Part shown: positions 13,574 to 26,527 of the stretch, in pieces
Layout: every line of letters begins with the position of its first letter
Numbering within the stretch: the stretch's first letter is position 1
From: Paracentrotus lividus
Lineage: Eukaryota > Echinodermata > Echinoidea > Camarodonta > Echinidae
NCBI GenBank assembly: GCA_940671915.1
Contig: CALNVZ010003435.1
Coordinates: forward strand, 4,415,744-4,479,743
DNA length: 64,000 nucleotides
Reading direction: 5' to 3'
Program-made: the position numbers and the translations under genes
The notes under the pieces: model-generated
Seen by the model: the letters and a program-made list of their open reading frames with translations, nothing else
What the model was told of the DNA's origin: nothing
Databases searched by the model: none

Positions 13574-13943
13574 GGTGGTATCTTACTTTGCGGAGACGGC
13601 TTTGAGACAGTTTTGAAACTTCTCGCGGAGACGTCTCACAGACGTTTCATGAGTCTCGGGATTCTCAAACTGTCTCAAAGTAGTCTCTTATCTGTCTTCA
13701 CAACGGAAATGGGTATCGCAGACATCTCCGCAATGGAATTTTCAGATGTCTCTGAATTTGTTTTTTCGGTCACGGAGACGGATTTGGGACTATTTTGAGA
13801 CGGTTGTGAAATTCCTGAGATTCATGAAACGTTGCAGGGAGGGGGGGGGGAGTCTCTGTGACAAGTTTCAAAACGGTCTCAAAATTGTCTCAAAGTAATG
13901 CAAAATTCATCTCAAAGCCATCTCAGTGAAGTGAGATACCACC
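13574..13943. mobile_element. MITE-like foldback, family B copy 1
   Basis: Starts GGTGGTATCTTACTTTGCGG and ends with GTGAAGTGAGATACCACC, the inverted tip. The interior is full of GTCTC/GAGAC motifs. The same tips bound the copy at 34789-35065. A short open frame within is not considered a gene. Confidence 0.75.
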
Positions 13944-13980
13944 AGGTGATCAGGTGTATTTCCTACCATGCCAATTTGTA

Positions 13981-14105
13981 ACTTCCTCTCTCTCCCCACC
14001 CTTTTTTCTTCTCTCTCCCTCCTCCTCTCTCTCCCTCTTTTTTCTCTCGTTCTCTCCCCTCTTTCTCTCTCGTTTCTTTCACCTCTTTTTCTTCTGTTTT
14101 ATCTC
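13981..14105. repeat. CT-rich low-complexity tract
   Basis: Imperfect CTCTCTCC/CTTTTT sequence; the Leu/Ser-rich frame across it is an artefact. Confidence 0.8.
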
Positions 14106-14885
14106 CTAGTCAAAGGCATATTTTTTCTCTATCGTCTTTCATTTATTTATAAAAGTTTCAAATATTTATTTTGTATGCATGCTTAAATACCATAGTTCAC
14201 AAGAAAACAGAGATGTAAATTTAAAATGTTTCACAGATTTTAACATGTGCAGCCTCATTTTTACAAATGTTTAATACAACCACTATGTGTAGTTCTGACT
14301 CGAGTTCTCTCTACTGTTGATGTCTTTTATTTTTTTCAAATAAAAGTGTTTTTGATAACAGAAAATCTTAAATAACATTGCTTCTACACTCTTTACAATG
14401 TATTTAGTATGTGTGGGTGATGAGATGCTGAGCGAGTGTTGATCTCAATTAATAATTAAATGCCGTAAATGTAGGTTCGAAACCAATTTTTGTTCGAATA
14501 AAGAGGGAGAAAATGTAAAAGTGCTGTATGTTTACAATGCTTGGGCCAAGGCTTTGAGAGGAGGCTGAACTGATGAAAAATATGGATATTTTCACATTTT
14601 TAAAAATGGCTATTTAAATGACCCTCTCAGGCTCCACTGCCCACTGTACTCTATACATTGACTAGGAGTCAAATGGTGTCATGAGACATGTTTTTGGAAA
14701 AAAAAAAAAAAAGCCACACATGTCTCAAGACAATAAACACTGAAAAAATAAATAATGCATCCACACAAATTAGATTTGAATCTTGGTTCATTCCATTATT
14801 AAGAAAAAAAAATTCAGAGAGGTTTTGATGTTACTCAAAAAGATATAATTATTGGAATTCTTGAAGCAATGAAAATATGAAATCA

Positions 14886-15052
14886 GATGGCGGATCAAGG
14901 ATTTCAGGATGTGGGGGGAGGGGGGGGGGAGGGTGCCCGGCCCGATGGGGGAGGGGGGCGTCGTAATTTTCAGATTTTAACGTACGGTCAATGAGCGGTT
15001 TTCAAAATTCTAGGGGGGGGGGGGCGCGGCCGCCCCCGCCTGGATCTGCCAT
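14886..15052. mobile_element. Short element with GATGGCGGATC / GATCTGCCAT inverted tips, family F
   Basis: The left tip GATGGCGGATCAAGG is complementary to the right tip CCTGGATCTGCCATT. The interior is G-rich with several runs of eight or more G. A remnant with similar G-runs and a CTTGATCTGCTACTG end lies at 38290-38388. Likely a non-autonomous DNA transposon. Confidence 0.55.
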
Positions 15053-16813
15053 TGAAGGAAATAGAAATTATATAGGCCTACATGGTAATCAGCGCCCCAC
15101 CAAGAAAATTGTTACAATATAATATTTAATTATAACAATATATATCACTTAATGATAATTTATCGTTTATGATACTTATAAAAATATAAGGTGAAATCTC
15201 CACAAAGAAAAGAAAAGGGGAACAATAAATACTGATATATTTTAAGTGGTAAAGGGCCTACATATCAATCACATAATAATTAATTAGGAGGTGAAAACTG
15301 ATGTGCATGGACCTTCCACACCATAGAAATCCCAAGCACACACAGAAAAAAAGAAGATAAACAAATATATATATTTTTAACTGATTCGACTAAAAAAATA
15401 ATGAAATAATAATAATTGTCAAATACGAGGTGCAGTCTCACGTGGAACAAATAAATGAGGAACAATATTATACCATCACTGATCTCCATTCTCGCGTCGT
15501 CCGTGCGCAGCCAGCCTGACGTGCGCACAAGCTCAACATCACACACTCCATTTAGATCACGCGGGACTGTAATGAGGATTTAACATACAGGCGGCAATGG
15601 GTCGTACGCCAAATGCCGCGAAACGATCATTTCAACATTGACGCTGGATTGTGTTATTTATTGACACAACCGTAGCGCAAAATGATACTGCCAATATTTT
15701 GAGGGATATAAGATTGATATTTTGCGGTCATACTCATAATATTCATTTTGTGGCCGGTTTTGAAAAAAAGGTGAATTTTAGGTGAGTTTGTGAACTTTTC
15801 GAGTGTCTATGTCGGACGTTCGTATTTCCCCCGAAATTCCACATTTTAAAACTTACTATAACAAATTAAACTAATCTACGGATTGTTTAATGTTGTAGCA
15901 TCTTTTATATGATAAGTTCCATGTCAATTATTATCTAACAGTTGTGATTTTGGCTTCGAAATTTGTTTACTTTTTTTCGCATCGAGCTGTTACACTTGTT
16001 TATTTATGCAAATCAGGTGCGCTCGTCAATGATCGCGAGCCTCGGTAATTGGGGTGTAAAGCTGCGCCTGATAAATGCATAATAGACTCACAATGACAAA
16101 TAAAACTTAAGCGATATGCCTCATTGGTAAAATATTGAATTATGCATGCATGATTTCTAAATCAAATATTTTTCTCAAGCAGTGCTTGTGTAACATAATT
16201 ATTGCATTGTTCAAATGCAATTCACGAAGAGCACATACATGGGAAGGCTTGAATAATTAATATTATATTACTTGCAGGGTTTTCTAAACTATGTTTGGAA
16301 ATATGATTGTTTGCCTTCTATATTAATAAACTTTTTGTAATGTGAGTTGTTTATGTTTAAGTGTATTTTCACTGTATTACATTTCATGTTCTTGGATATA
16401 AAGCACAGAATGATATGAACATGATACCACAATACAAGTTTGAAATACACCAATGCAGACTGCACAAAAAAAAAATCTTTCCTAAAAAAGAAACTACTTA
16501 AAAAATATATTTACAGCGACTGCAAGCCTTATTACATTTTCTCTCATGATAATGATTATTCATTTATCTAACATTTTAATTGTTTCATTCATGTTTTATG
16601 TACAACTGGTGTTCTTTTTTTTTAGCACATGATACTGGATGTTCTCTTTAGCATCAACATTTAAAAACAAATATTTGCAAAAAGCCCTGTATGCATTCAT
16701 AATCATAAAAAACGATGATAATATTTTCCAATACATGATTAATTTACATTTTTAATGGTGAATCTATGATTATTTTATATTATTTTCAAATAATTCCCTT
16801 TAAATTCTTTCAG
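15053..16813. other. AT-rich, no gene recognised
   Basis: Contains the right end of the possible 4.7-kb element (to 16070) and an imperfect inverted repeat at 16008-16078 (ATGCAAATCAGGTGCG against CGCCTGATAAATGCAT). Otherwise featureless. Confidence 0.5.
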
Positions 16814-17319
16814 TCGGATCTCCATTTTGACACTCTAAACAAAGAGCAATTGACATGGAACGAAAATAGTCAAGTTAAGCGTCAGCTGAAACCCAAGAAG
16901 AGTTGGAAGGCAACAGAATACATTCCACTGGACTCGACATTATCAGAAAGAGAGAGCTAGAGAGAGTGACGAGTTTGGGAACAGTTCTACCACTCGATGA
17001 CAAGGTGGATCCCGTTGTTTTTACAGGGCTTGTTGCAGCAGACATAACGATACTCTTCAATATGTATCAGTGTATGAACGAGAGCAGACGGTAAGAAGAC
17101 GACGGTCTGTTGGTATTAGAAGCCCGCGCGCCAATAAGCCCCGTCGGGAGTGCACGGTGCGTTAACGCGATGATAGACGCGCGGCGACGGGAGAGTTCGG
17201 GCCTGGCGTGCTCGCTAGGTCGGGGTCATACCCGAGAGTTCATTGCCGACTTCACCAGGCGTAGGTTATCGCTACTCAGGCGCCAGGAACAAACTCAGGA
17301 GCAATTGGTCGAGGGGTGA
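16814..17319 (+). pseudogene. Possible broken coding segment, unknown family
   Basis: After an acceptor-like TTCTTTCAG, one frame reads 48 codons (SDLHFDTLNKEQL...) to a stop at 16958 inside a GA-rich microrepeat. A second frame runs from 16903 to a stop at 17092, and the same frame is then open from 17095 to 17317 in a markedly GC-rich stretch. One indel and one stop would therefore account for about 165 interrupted codons. Alternatively AGACG|GTAAGA at 17091 is a donor and 16814-17090 a spliced exon. I recognise no domain; the composition shift at about 17100 is the main oddity. Confidence 0.25.
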
Positions 17320-18979
17320 ACACATTCCCAAGTCTTTAGGGGCCATGGAAGAGGAAGAGAACAAACGATACAAGATGTTGTTAACATCCCTACCCCTTGT
17401 CAGTCGCCCTCAATCTATACACCACACTCAAGCCAAGTTACCGCAAATCATTCTTCCCTCGATGTCTTGGAGACGCTCAATTTACCTTGAACGTAAAAAC
17501 ACATGAAAGCGCGCTCGACTGGAATAACGATAAGGTGCATAAACTGAGAGAGAGAGTCTGAAATGACGTTACAGAAAAGCAGATAGATACGATTTCCAAG
17601 TCATTACATGTCACTTTTCATCAGATCGTCTGTAAGGTAGCAAGATGTCATCTAGGTATAAATAAAGGGTTTCGAGAACCATAGCATGGTAAACACGGCT
17701 TGTGAGGAGATAGCAAGGATAATGATGCGTGTGATAAGGATGGTTTGGCTTGGAGTCGTTCACATGATAAACTTGTTCTTATATTTACCTCTAATTTGAT
17801 TTTATATTTAATCTGATAATGTCAAAATTAATTTTATCTTATGTTTTATTCGAACTTCCGATTAATACATTTACATCTTAAGTAGATCATTATCATCATC
17901 GGTCGTAATTTCCCATATTTCATCCTACTTACAGCAAAATCGATAAAAATAATAAACTAATCCAAAATAATGATTGATTTCAAGTAAATTTATGTTTCTG
18001 TATCCATACAATTACATTGAGATAAATTATTGTCTAGTATAGTGGACGATTTAACAAATATCCAAATAAAGACCAAGCTAGGAGAGAAAATAATTTATGT
18101 AAATTTTCTAGCACTTAACTTCTCTAAACGATTATGTTAGTTTTCAGGAGCCATGCAGGTTAATCAATAACCTAAAATAATGATCATCTCAGCATCAGGA
18201 TATTAGAATTTAGATATGAACGGGGAAGAGTATTGAACTGGCCAGATATATAGTAGAGGAAGGCTCGTACTTTTCATAACCAATTTTTATATTCTTGACA
18301 CGTCCCAAATGAATGAAATTCTACACATCGACAATCTTTTGGTGGGGTCTATTGTCTTGTTTCATTATTTATTGTCTTCATACATAAACATTTGATTTCT
18401 TAAGAGTCAGTTGAAAATTACCTTTCAGTGATCAAATCAATATTAATGACCTCACTAACACCAGAAAAGTTGTCCGATGCAAACAGAGGATAGAGTCATG
18501 TGAGATATTGAACTCGCCCGGTGATAGGGGACGGCTCATAACCTTTCCTACCCAAATCGAATCTCTTCGACCCACTAAGAATGCGCACTATATCATCAAG
18601 TAGTAAATTCCTCAGGTACGACTACGGCTATATCAATTTTTTTTAAAGTCTATATATTTATGTTACTATCATCATGATCATTTCTTCTCGAGCAGTTATG
18701 TATAAAATGATCAATCAAATCAATAAAGAAATAACTCTCATTCCAATAACATTTTTCAAATGTGAACTGGTGTATACAATCTGGATATTGAACTCGCCCA
18801 GTGATAGGGGACGGCTCATAACCTTTCGTACCTAACTCTTATCTCCTCGAACCCACGAAGCCCACGTCCTGGCTGAATGCATCTCTGTACGCATCGAGAC
18901 AAGATGGATGGCTCATCACAAGTCACCCACAGAGAAAGATTCCCTGGTTTCTAAGTAAGGTTCAACAACTGACAGTCCT
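17320..18979. repeat. Region with a degenerate repeat of about 290 bp
   Basis: ATATTGAACTCGCCC, GTGATAGGGGACGGCTC and ATAACCTTTC recur at about 18509 and 18783, with a weaker relative near 18229. The intervening AATCAAT-rich segments also resemble one another. The remaining sequence is AT-rich with no gene. Confidence 0.5.
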
Positions 18980-19152
18980 GGGTGGTGTTTCAACCAAGCT
19001 GATCGTAAGTTACGAACAGCTCTACGACCGACTGGTGATCAGTTCCTGTGCTAAATAATTGAGAATGGGATTAGTATAGCACCCAAGAGCAATGTTTCAG
19101 TCGTTCGTGAAGTCATTCGTAACTTTAGTAATGATTTTATGAAACACCACCC
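18980..19152. mobile_element. MITE-like foldback, family C copy 1
   Basis: Tips GGGTGGTGTTTCA and TGAAACACCACCC are exact inverted repeats. The interior contains TAAGTTACGAA and CGACTGGTGATCAGTTC, shared with the copy at 27885-28043. About 173 bp; no coding capacity. Confidence 0.8.
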
Positions 19153-19260
19153 ACGAAATCTACCATTTTTAAAGGGGAGGGGTCGTTTTCAATTAGCTCA
19201 TCGCTGTAAGTTGTGGTATAATGATTGATATGTCATCGGACTAAATATGCATGCACCATC

Positions 19261-19815
19261 ATTATTGGAGTTCAAATGCCTGCCAAGGATATGGCGTCAT
19301 TTTTTGACGAGACATTGCATTAAATTTGCCTCTTTGTACCCAGGTTCGATGAATGGGTATACGCAGTCAGAGGCAGTTTCCTGAATGTCTATCATGTCTA
19401 TTATACCTTGCGTAGAAGCTCGGCTGTAAAAATACTAGTACTGGTATAACTTAAACAATCATGATAATAATATTCAGCGCTTTGATTCATTTAAACAAAT
19501 TCCTGTTAATAAACCAAACTAGCTATTTACAAAGTTATCATTATTGGAGTTCAAATACCTGCCAAGGATATGGCGTCATTTGACGAGACATTGCATTAAA
19601 TTTGCCTCTTTGTACCCAGGTTCGATGAATGGGTATACGCAGTCAGAGGCAGTTTCCTGAATGTCTATCATGTCTATTATACCTTGCGTAGAAGCTCGGC
19701 TGTAAAAATACTAGTACTGGTATAACTTAAACAATCATGATAATAATATTCAGCGCTTTGATTCATTTAAACAAATTCCTGTTAATAAACCAAACTAGTT
19801 ATTTACAAAGTTATT
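19261..19815. repeat. Two-copy tandem duplication, unit about 279 bp
   Basis: 19261-19539 is repeated almost exactly at 19540-19815. I noticed only a 3-base difference in a T run and a few substitutions (for example TGCC/TACC and CTAGC/CTAGT). The near identity suggests a recent duplication or an assembly artefact. No gene lies inside. Confidence 0.95.
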
Positions 19816-21199
19816 ATAATGGTTGAAGTAAAATATATGAGAGCAATATTTTGGATCTTTGCTGCAGAGTTTTCAACTTTATGAAAAAAAGAGGGGGTCG
19901 TCCCATATTATTTTTTCTTCTATACGTTTCACATCATATGGGATTCGATTTGATTTATATGGCCTACTATTTTCTGTTACATTTTGGGGGGTTAAATAAT
20001 AAGTGCTTTATGGCATAAAGATTTAAAAGAAAAACACAATTCATTTGTATTCGTTGCAGTAAGAAAACTTAGAATTTAATTAAACGTGGGACTTTACACT
20101 GTATTAGATCCATTTTTCAAAGTAAATCCAAGTTGACATATGTTTTGTAAAGTTACTTTTAAAGCTTTGTTGAAGAGGGAACAGGGCGATTCGGTGTTCA
20201 AATATAGATCTTTTTCTCGTCGTTGAATGGTGCTCGATATCGCAGATAAATCACATTCAGGGTCCCATGAATAGAAATGTTGGGTTTATTCACCCCTTTT
20301 CGCAGCGATTACAATACATTACAACACAAAATACTTGTCAGACATAATTCGCAACCAAGTTCAAAGCCGGGCAGTGCCTTTACTCTATTTGTTCGAGGGT
20401 TGTCAGCGAAGAAAAATGAGCGATTTGTATTGAACACGCATAATGTCGCCGAAAAAAAGACACTTAATACAAGGCCATACATCATCCAACAATGGGACCA
20501 AACAAAAAAACAACAACGAACAGAAAACCTTTGTCACATTCCTCGATATGTGTCATGTTTGACAGAATAGTAATTACCCTTCAAGCATCTCGAGCAGATA
20601 AACTTGCCCTATAACACCGAATGGTTTTGTTCGAACTTGGATTTTTACACAAGTAAATTATTTTCTGCCCCGGAGCCCGTTCATTCACAGGGCCTTAACT
20701 CAGCTAAAGGGTCGTTAAGTCGCGTTTGACTATCCATCATAGTCTAACAGCTCACCTATTATTCCACCTCACTATTCTTTTCCCTCACTCTACATCTAAC
20801 CAGCATCATGGTATAACCTCTTTTCTTCCATTTTATTTTTCAATTCTTTATAAAATAAAAAAAATTCATGGATATTTCAATTTTGCCCTCCGTGACCGCT
20901 TATAACCCCAAGCGAACAACCCGCGATAGCTCAACCCCAGTCATGTCCCGGGCTTTGTAATAACCACTTAGATCTATTCACCCCTTTCATGAACGAAATA
21001 TGAAAAACCACTGGAGAAGAATAGAATTTCGAGCTGGTTTTCTTCTCTGGGTTTTGATGCATTCTTTGGGGGTTACAATAGAAAATGGGTCAAGCCTTTT
21101 CGAGCGACATGTTCGTCAATTCAGCTCCGGCTTTCGTTTCTGCAGATGGATATAGGTGCAACTCAAACCGATTGCAGAACCAGAATTAGGTTGTTTTGG
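19816..21199. other. Intergenic, nothing recognised
   Basis: Mostly unique sequence. A moderately GC-richer part at 20570-20800 and 20880-21140 is non-repetitive but shows no gene or clear signal. Confidence 0.5.
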
Positions 21200-21252
21200 G
21201 GAGAAAGAGGAGAGAAGGAGAGGTGGGGGGATAGAGAGAGAAAGGGGATAGA

Positions 21253-21316
<64 letters not shown>

Positions 21317-21382
21317 AAAGAGAGGGGGGAAGAGAGAGAGAGGAGGGAGAATGAGAGAGAGAGGAGAAGAGAGAGAGGGGTG
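21200..21382. repeat. (GA)n microsatellite with G-rich flanks
   Basis: Core GA run at about 21254-21303 inside a purine-rich stretch; Arg/Glu-rich frames are artefacts. Confidence 0.95.
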
Positions 21383-22842
21383 GAGTAGGGAATATGAGGC
21401 TAAAAGAGTATAGTAAATACTTATGAAACAGATGTGACGATAACGAAACTCTACAAATCATATTCCACTTCCCCCTCCTCCATATGCATACGCATTGTCT
21501 ATTGAGTTGCGGTTGCCAAAATTATGTATGTGTTTTATATCACTCCCAGCTATGATGTAAAACATAAAACTATTTTGAAACTTTCATTGAAAGACACGAA
21601 GAAAGAGGGTTTGTATTGTTTGAACCAATTCGTATTATGCATTATTTATACACATCTCTCTTACTCTACATTACATATTATTTAAACCTGTTTTTGGTTT
21701 TTTAGAAACAAGCAAACTCCATTATTTTTCGAGGTACGAAAAATTAGGAATGAATTTTGATAATCGCAATAAAATGACAAACATACACATTTGAGCTTAA
21801 TCATGTTGTGGGAAGATATAGTCATTGATATACTACTATATCCTCTCAAAAACTAGAAATGTAAGATTTTTGCCTGCAAAAGGATGAATTTATCCTTTCA
21901 TCCCCGGTTGTGCTGGCAGTATAGTGAGAATATAACACAATTATCATCATTGCTATAACTATTATTAAAAATCGTAATGCTTTCTTTTATAGTGATGAAC
22001 TTTGATGGTACAAAGTTGGATACAAATTCAGACAATAGCGGACATGAAACCTGGTAGTTATATTGCCATGATGATGGTGTGGTCAGAGAGAAGTTAAGTA
22101 AAGCAAAATTTTAGCAGTCAAGTTTGTTTGGGGTGAGGGAACCGCAATGGGGTCAGACCAGTCCACTTAGGGTGGTATGTTGGGCTATTCAACCCCTCCA
22201 TTCATCATGTTCATAGGCGACAAACCTTTAACCACGATACAAGATACTCTCATAACACTGCGCGGCAAGATCACAATGGGAGCAGGGGGTGTTGGTCACC
22301 CCCTTCTATACCGGTAGGGCGTTCCCCTCTTAAAGAACCCAAATACCCCTGGCGATACCCAAACTCCTCAATATTAATAGATGTAAAGTCATTGAACCAT
22401 ATTTAATAACACACAATTTTAGAGCTATAAAAGTTCTGATATACTTTGTAAGTTTGTGTCAGTACAAAAAACATAAATGTGCAGTTTTGAATAAAAATGC
22501 ATTTGGCGCCATATTTGTTGTCATTTTTCTTTTATTTATATTTTGGTGCGTTTCGGCTCTTTTTTATTTCGGCTCGCTTTACAATGAATGATTTTACTGA
22601 ATATCAAAGAAATTTCTAGTTGCGTTGATGTGATATACACGCTGCCACTCTGATATACAATGTATATCTGCTATATCCTTCGAAGTATTATCTTTAATTA
22701 TCAAAATTATAATTACTCGTATTCGAATTAAACTAGAGTATTACAAGACTGCATAATAATATTAAGGTAAATGGAATGTGAGTGAAATAAAATACATTAC
22801 TTTTGACTGGCAAAACGATCGGGAAAAAAAGTTGACAAGGTA
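21383..22842. other. Intergenic, nothing recognised
   Basis: AT-rich unique DNA; no long frame, no repeat and no clear signal noticed. Confidence 0.5.
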
Positions 22843-23160
22843 CACTCTAAAAAATATTTGTATTTTTACAGCAAATCTGCTGTCTGCAGAGTCGCCATAA
22901 AAAAAAACGTATTATAAAAAACAGTTTTGTTGTAAATTTCTCCTGCAAATAATTACATGAGAAATACAAAATATACATCAGGAGTAACACATTTGTTCCA
23001 TTTTAACCAACTGTGTAAGCTATAGAACTCTAATGATTTTTTTCTTCTCTTTCATTAATTATTAGAGGAGAAATTTACAGCAAAACTGTTATTTTAAATT
23101 ACATTTTTGTATGGCGACTCTGCTGACATCACTTTGCTGTATTATTTTTTTTTTACAGTG
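22843..23160. mobile_element. MITE-like foldback, family A copy 1
   Basis: Tips CACTCTAAAAAATA and TTTTTTTTTTACAGTG, flanked by TA on both sides. Long inner arms contain GCAGAGTCGCCAT and ATGGCGACTCTGC, and ACAGTTTTGTTGTAAATTTC and its complement. A second copy is at 42357-42661. TA flanks suggest a Tc1/mariner-type mechanism, which is inferred. Confidence 0.85.
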
Positions 23161-23246
23161 TACTAAATAATAAAAAGGAATAAATAAAAACGAATAAAGA
23201 ATGAAAAACGAATAAAGAATGAAAAAGGGTTTAAGCATAATGTATG

Positions 23247-23448
23247 GAGAAGAAGAAGAAGAAAAAGAAGAAGAAGAAGAAGAAGAAGAAGAAGAAGAAG
23301 AAGAAGAAGAAGAAGAAGAAGAAGAAAAAGAAGATGAAGAAGAAAATAGACAAGAAAGAATGATATAGTAGTGGTTTTGGTGGTGGTGATGATGATGATG
23401 ATAGAGATAGTGATGATGATGGTTGTTGTGGTGATGATGACGATGGTT
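23247..23448. repeat. (GAA)n then (GATGGT)n simple repeats
   Basis: About 100 bases of GAA triplets to 23345, followed at 23378-23448 by GGT/GAT triplets. Long purine tract. Confidence 0.95.
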
Positions 23449-26243
23449 ACAAAATGGAGAGGATGGTGATGTGGCTACTACTGCTGATGATGATAAGAAA
23501 ATTTGAAAATACCGAATAAGAAGAACGAGAAAACAACTAAAGGATAGATTTAAGAAATAATTTTAGCAGAAACTAGGAGGAGCTAAGCTTTGAAAAGCGA
23601 TAACATCGAGGCGTGTAAGCCTAGACTATGAAGCCCCTCCCAGGGCGGGCAGTTTACAGGGTCTTCAGTGTGAAATATTTTGTTCCAACAACACCACCGA
23701 GATTCAGCCTCCAGAAGAAAGGTGTCAAATGGTCAATCTAAGGGGTCACTGATTTGAACTTGAAGGGGTCCTCTAGACCAATGACCTATCGTACATGAAC
23801 TCCAACAGACGACAAGTTTTCTTATACCTGTGAGGTGAGATGATTTATGCTCCCCTTATCGCAAAACCCCCTACGAGCAGATTTTGCGCTTAGAATATGC
23901 AAAGATTGTACCGCCAAAATTATAGAATGATATATGAGCTAAATATAGGATTATAGATATAAGATTACATATCTCTTACAAAATTGAAATTTCTAGACTG
24001 ATTTATATTGGGAAATGGAAGCCATTCTTCTTAAGAGCAGTTTTTGAACCTATATTTTTGTCGATACCAAAGTCAGTGGTCACATTAGAAAACTTTACTA
24101 ACGTAGAACTTGTGTCAGATTACAATGTACTTTCCAGAAATTGTCATCAGGATGATTTTAGAATAATTCTTCAAAAGACACATAGATTGAAAGTTTTTAA
24201 AAATTCAAACTTCTATAAAAAGTGAATATTTTGCTTCAATTGCTTTCTTATAGAATTTTAAAAAATAAAGTTTTGACAACAAGCTAAAGTGCAATACGCT
24301 GATTAACGTCGCACAATAATTATGCCGACCTAATGCTAATGGAATATTAGGTTTTGAAATAATCGATCTAAGATAATGGTCTCTCCGAAATAAGTTTGGA
24401 TTACCTCTCCTTTTCTAGATGTAAGGCATGATACTACTTTTGACAATTGATCTTAAAAAACACACCGACAGTTTACAGTTAAAACCTGTAGTTTATGACC
24501 TAAAAGGAGCTCACTTACAGCAAAATGAAAAACTCGCGGTTCTTAAAAGAAATTAAGCAGTTCATGACATACTTGAATAGACTACCATTGTCTGTTTCTA
24601 TAAATTCTATGTCTATCTGTCCTATCATATTTTGATCTCTTTTAAAATCGCTAATTGCGATATCAATCAAACGCTATTTTCTATTTATTGTGGGGGCTTC
24701 AAAGGGACTGTGGACAATATCACAAAGATACTATCCTAAAGAGAGGAGGGATTAGTGAATCATATACACTGAACTTGACAAACAGACGAGACCATTGTCA
24801 CGTAGGGGAGATATGGAATGAGTGATTTGTTGCATTTATGAATTTAATAACGCGCCATTATTTATCTGATCGCAATGTTTCTCACCATGTCTCAGGAGAA
24901 GCAATCAAAAGATGTGGGAAGAATGAAAAAAAAAGAATGAAAGAGAAAACAGTTCGGTTGAATTTTCGAGATTACTAGTTTTCCCCTCTTTTTGATTCAT
25001 TTTATCACTGAGGAAAACAACCTCATTTGAACCCATTTGACCCTTCACACCTATCTAAAGTAGTTCTTTCTTAATTTGGCCTCTTTTTTTTTCTTCTGTT
25101 GCAGAACGTGAACGGCTGTCGCCCGAGTTCCATTTTTTTTTCTCGCAAACATCATTTTTTTTCCTTGACATTTTTGTTTCCATGAGTGCGGGTGAATTTT
25201 TCTGTCGGGTCCCAGTGGCATTTTAACCAAACAAACTTAGGATTTCTTTTGATGTTGTTTGATAGCTAGTGTTGGGGTGGTGGGTATCACTTTCCTCAAC
25301 TAGATGCAGGTAACAGTAACATTCACCTGTCGAAGTGTTCTGACTCAGAGAGTGTTCACACGTACACTTTTAAAATACGAAGGGTCAAAATGACCTTGCT
25401 TTGGACCATAAAGACAATACTTAGTTTATTATAATTAGATTGAAACATAAATTATTGAATTTATAATGCAGAAATTAAACATTAAACGTTTAAGCTTACT
25501 GTTTATGTGCCTGATATTTGGTAGGTTTGGCGTCGCTGGTGCTCTGTATTTTCAAAAAGTCGAAGTCATATTGTGTAGAAATAATTAGTCATTATTATGT
25601 CTATAGACCACCGATTGTTGGTTGAAGTACATACATTTCGATGTATCTTCCTGAATATTGTCAAGGCAGAAATAACGAGCTCATAAAATTTAGGTATGTT
25701 CAAAAGACAGCGACAATTTAAAGATTCCTACATCTGCAGATACTGCGGATATAAGAAACGATGCGCACCAAAGTTAAAAAATCCACCATTTTCTATATCA
25801 TATACATGCATATAATAATAATATCTAATTTGATGACATCCATTTTTAGAAAATTGCTATTTTGCTATCGTTACAATTAAGAGGTATACATTTATCTGAT
25901 GTCTTTTAACATTTTCCCTTCCCTTGGAAAACCTCCTCGACAATAAAAACAAAAACAAAAACAAAATGGTGGATTTGAGATGCAGTTTTTACGGTGTGTA
26001 AACGCGTCTATTCCCCGCAGTCCCCTCAAAGAAAAACTTGGTATTAGAAAAGATAGACAGGCAAACAATAGTTATGAGGGTGAACAGCATCCAGCCCTAT
26101 ATACCACCCCAAACCAGGCCACTTCACCCCACGGCGATATGCAGCGGCCAAGTTTTTACATCTTACCGTTGTTTGAGACAACAAAGTTTTCTTGTCGACC
26201 TATGCTGATGAAGTCGCCAGCGGTCACGATCATTGATGATGAG
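23449..26243. other. Intergenic, nothing recognised
   Basis: Mainly AT-rich unique sequence with no convincing frames. A-rich runs occur near 24925 and 25945. Confidence 0.5.
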
Positions 26244-26315
<72 letters not shown>

Positions 26316-26469
26316 TTCTCTGTCTGTCTGTCTGTCTGTCTGTCTGTATGTCTCTCTCACTCTCTGTTTCTCCTTCTTTATCTATCATTTTCCTCGCTCT
26401 TGTCCCTTTCTAGGTAAATCTGCATCTCTTGATCTGTAAATCATCCTTGCAGGACCTCTGATGATCTGG

Positions 26470-26527
<58 letters not shown>

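Larger units (their letters stand above)
11335..16070. mobile_element. Possible 4.7-kb element with short terminal inverted repeats
   Basis: The ends are CAGGCGCAGC (11335-11344) and its exact complement GCTGCGCCTG (16061-16070). Similarity continues inward less perfectly (TAC, then CAATT). ATAA flanks both sides (11331-11334 and 16071-16074) like a 4-bp target duplication. A 21-base sequence containing TTGACACAACCGTAGCGC is repeated in the same orientation inside each end (11622-11642 and 15661-15681). No transposase frame is visible. Candidate promoter and splice signals lie inside, so it may be host sequence instead. Confidence 0.35.

Noticed and set aside
19340..19400. GGTTCGATGAATGGG looked like a tRNA B-box
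   Set aside because: No matching A-box, acceptor stem or cloverleaf around it in either duplicate copy.
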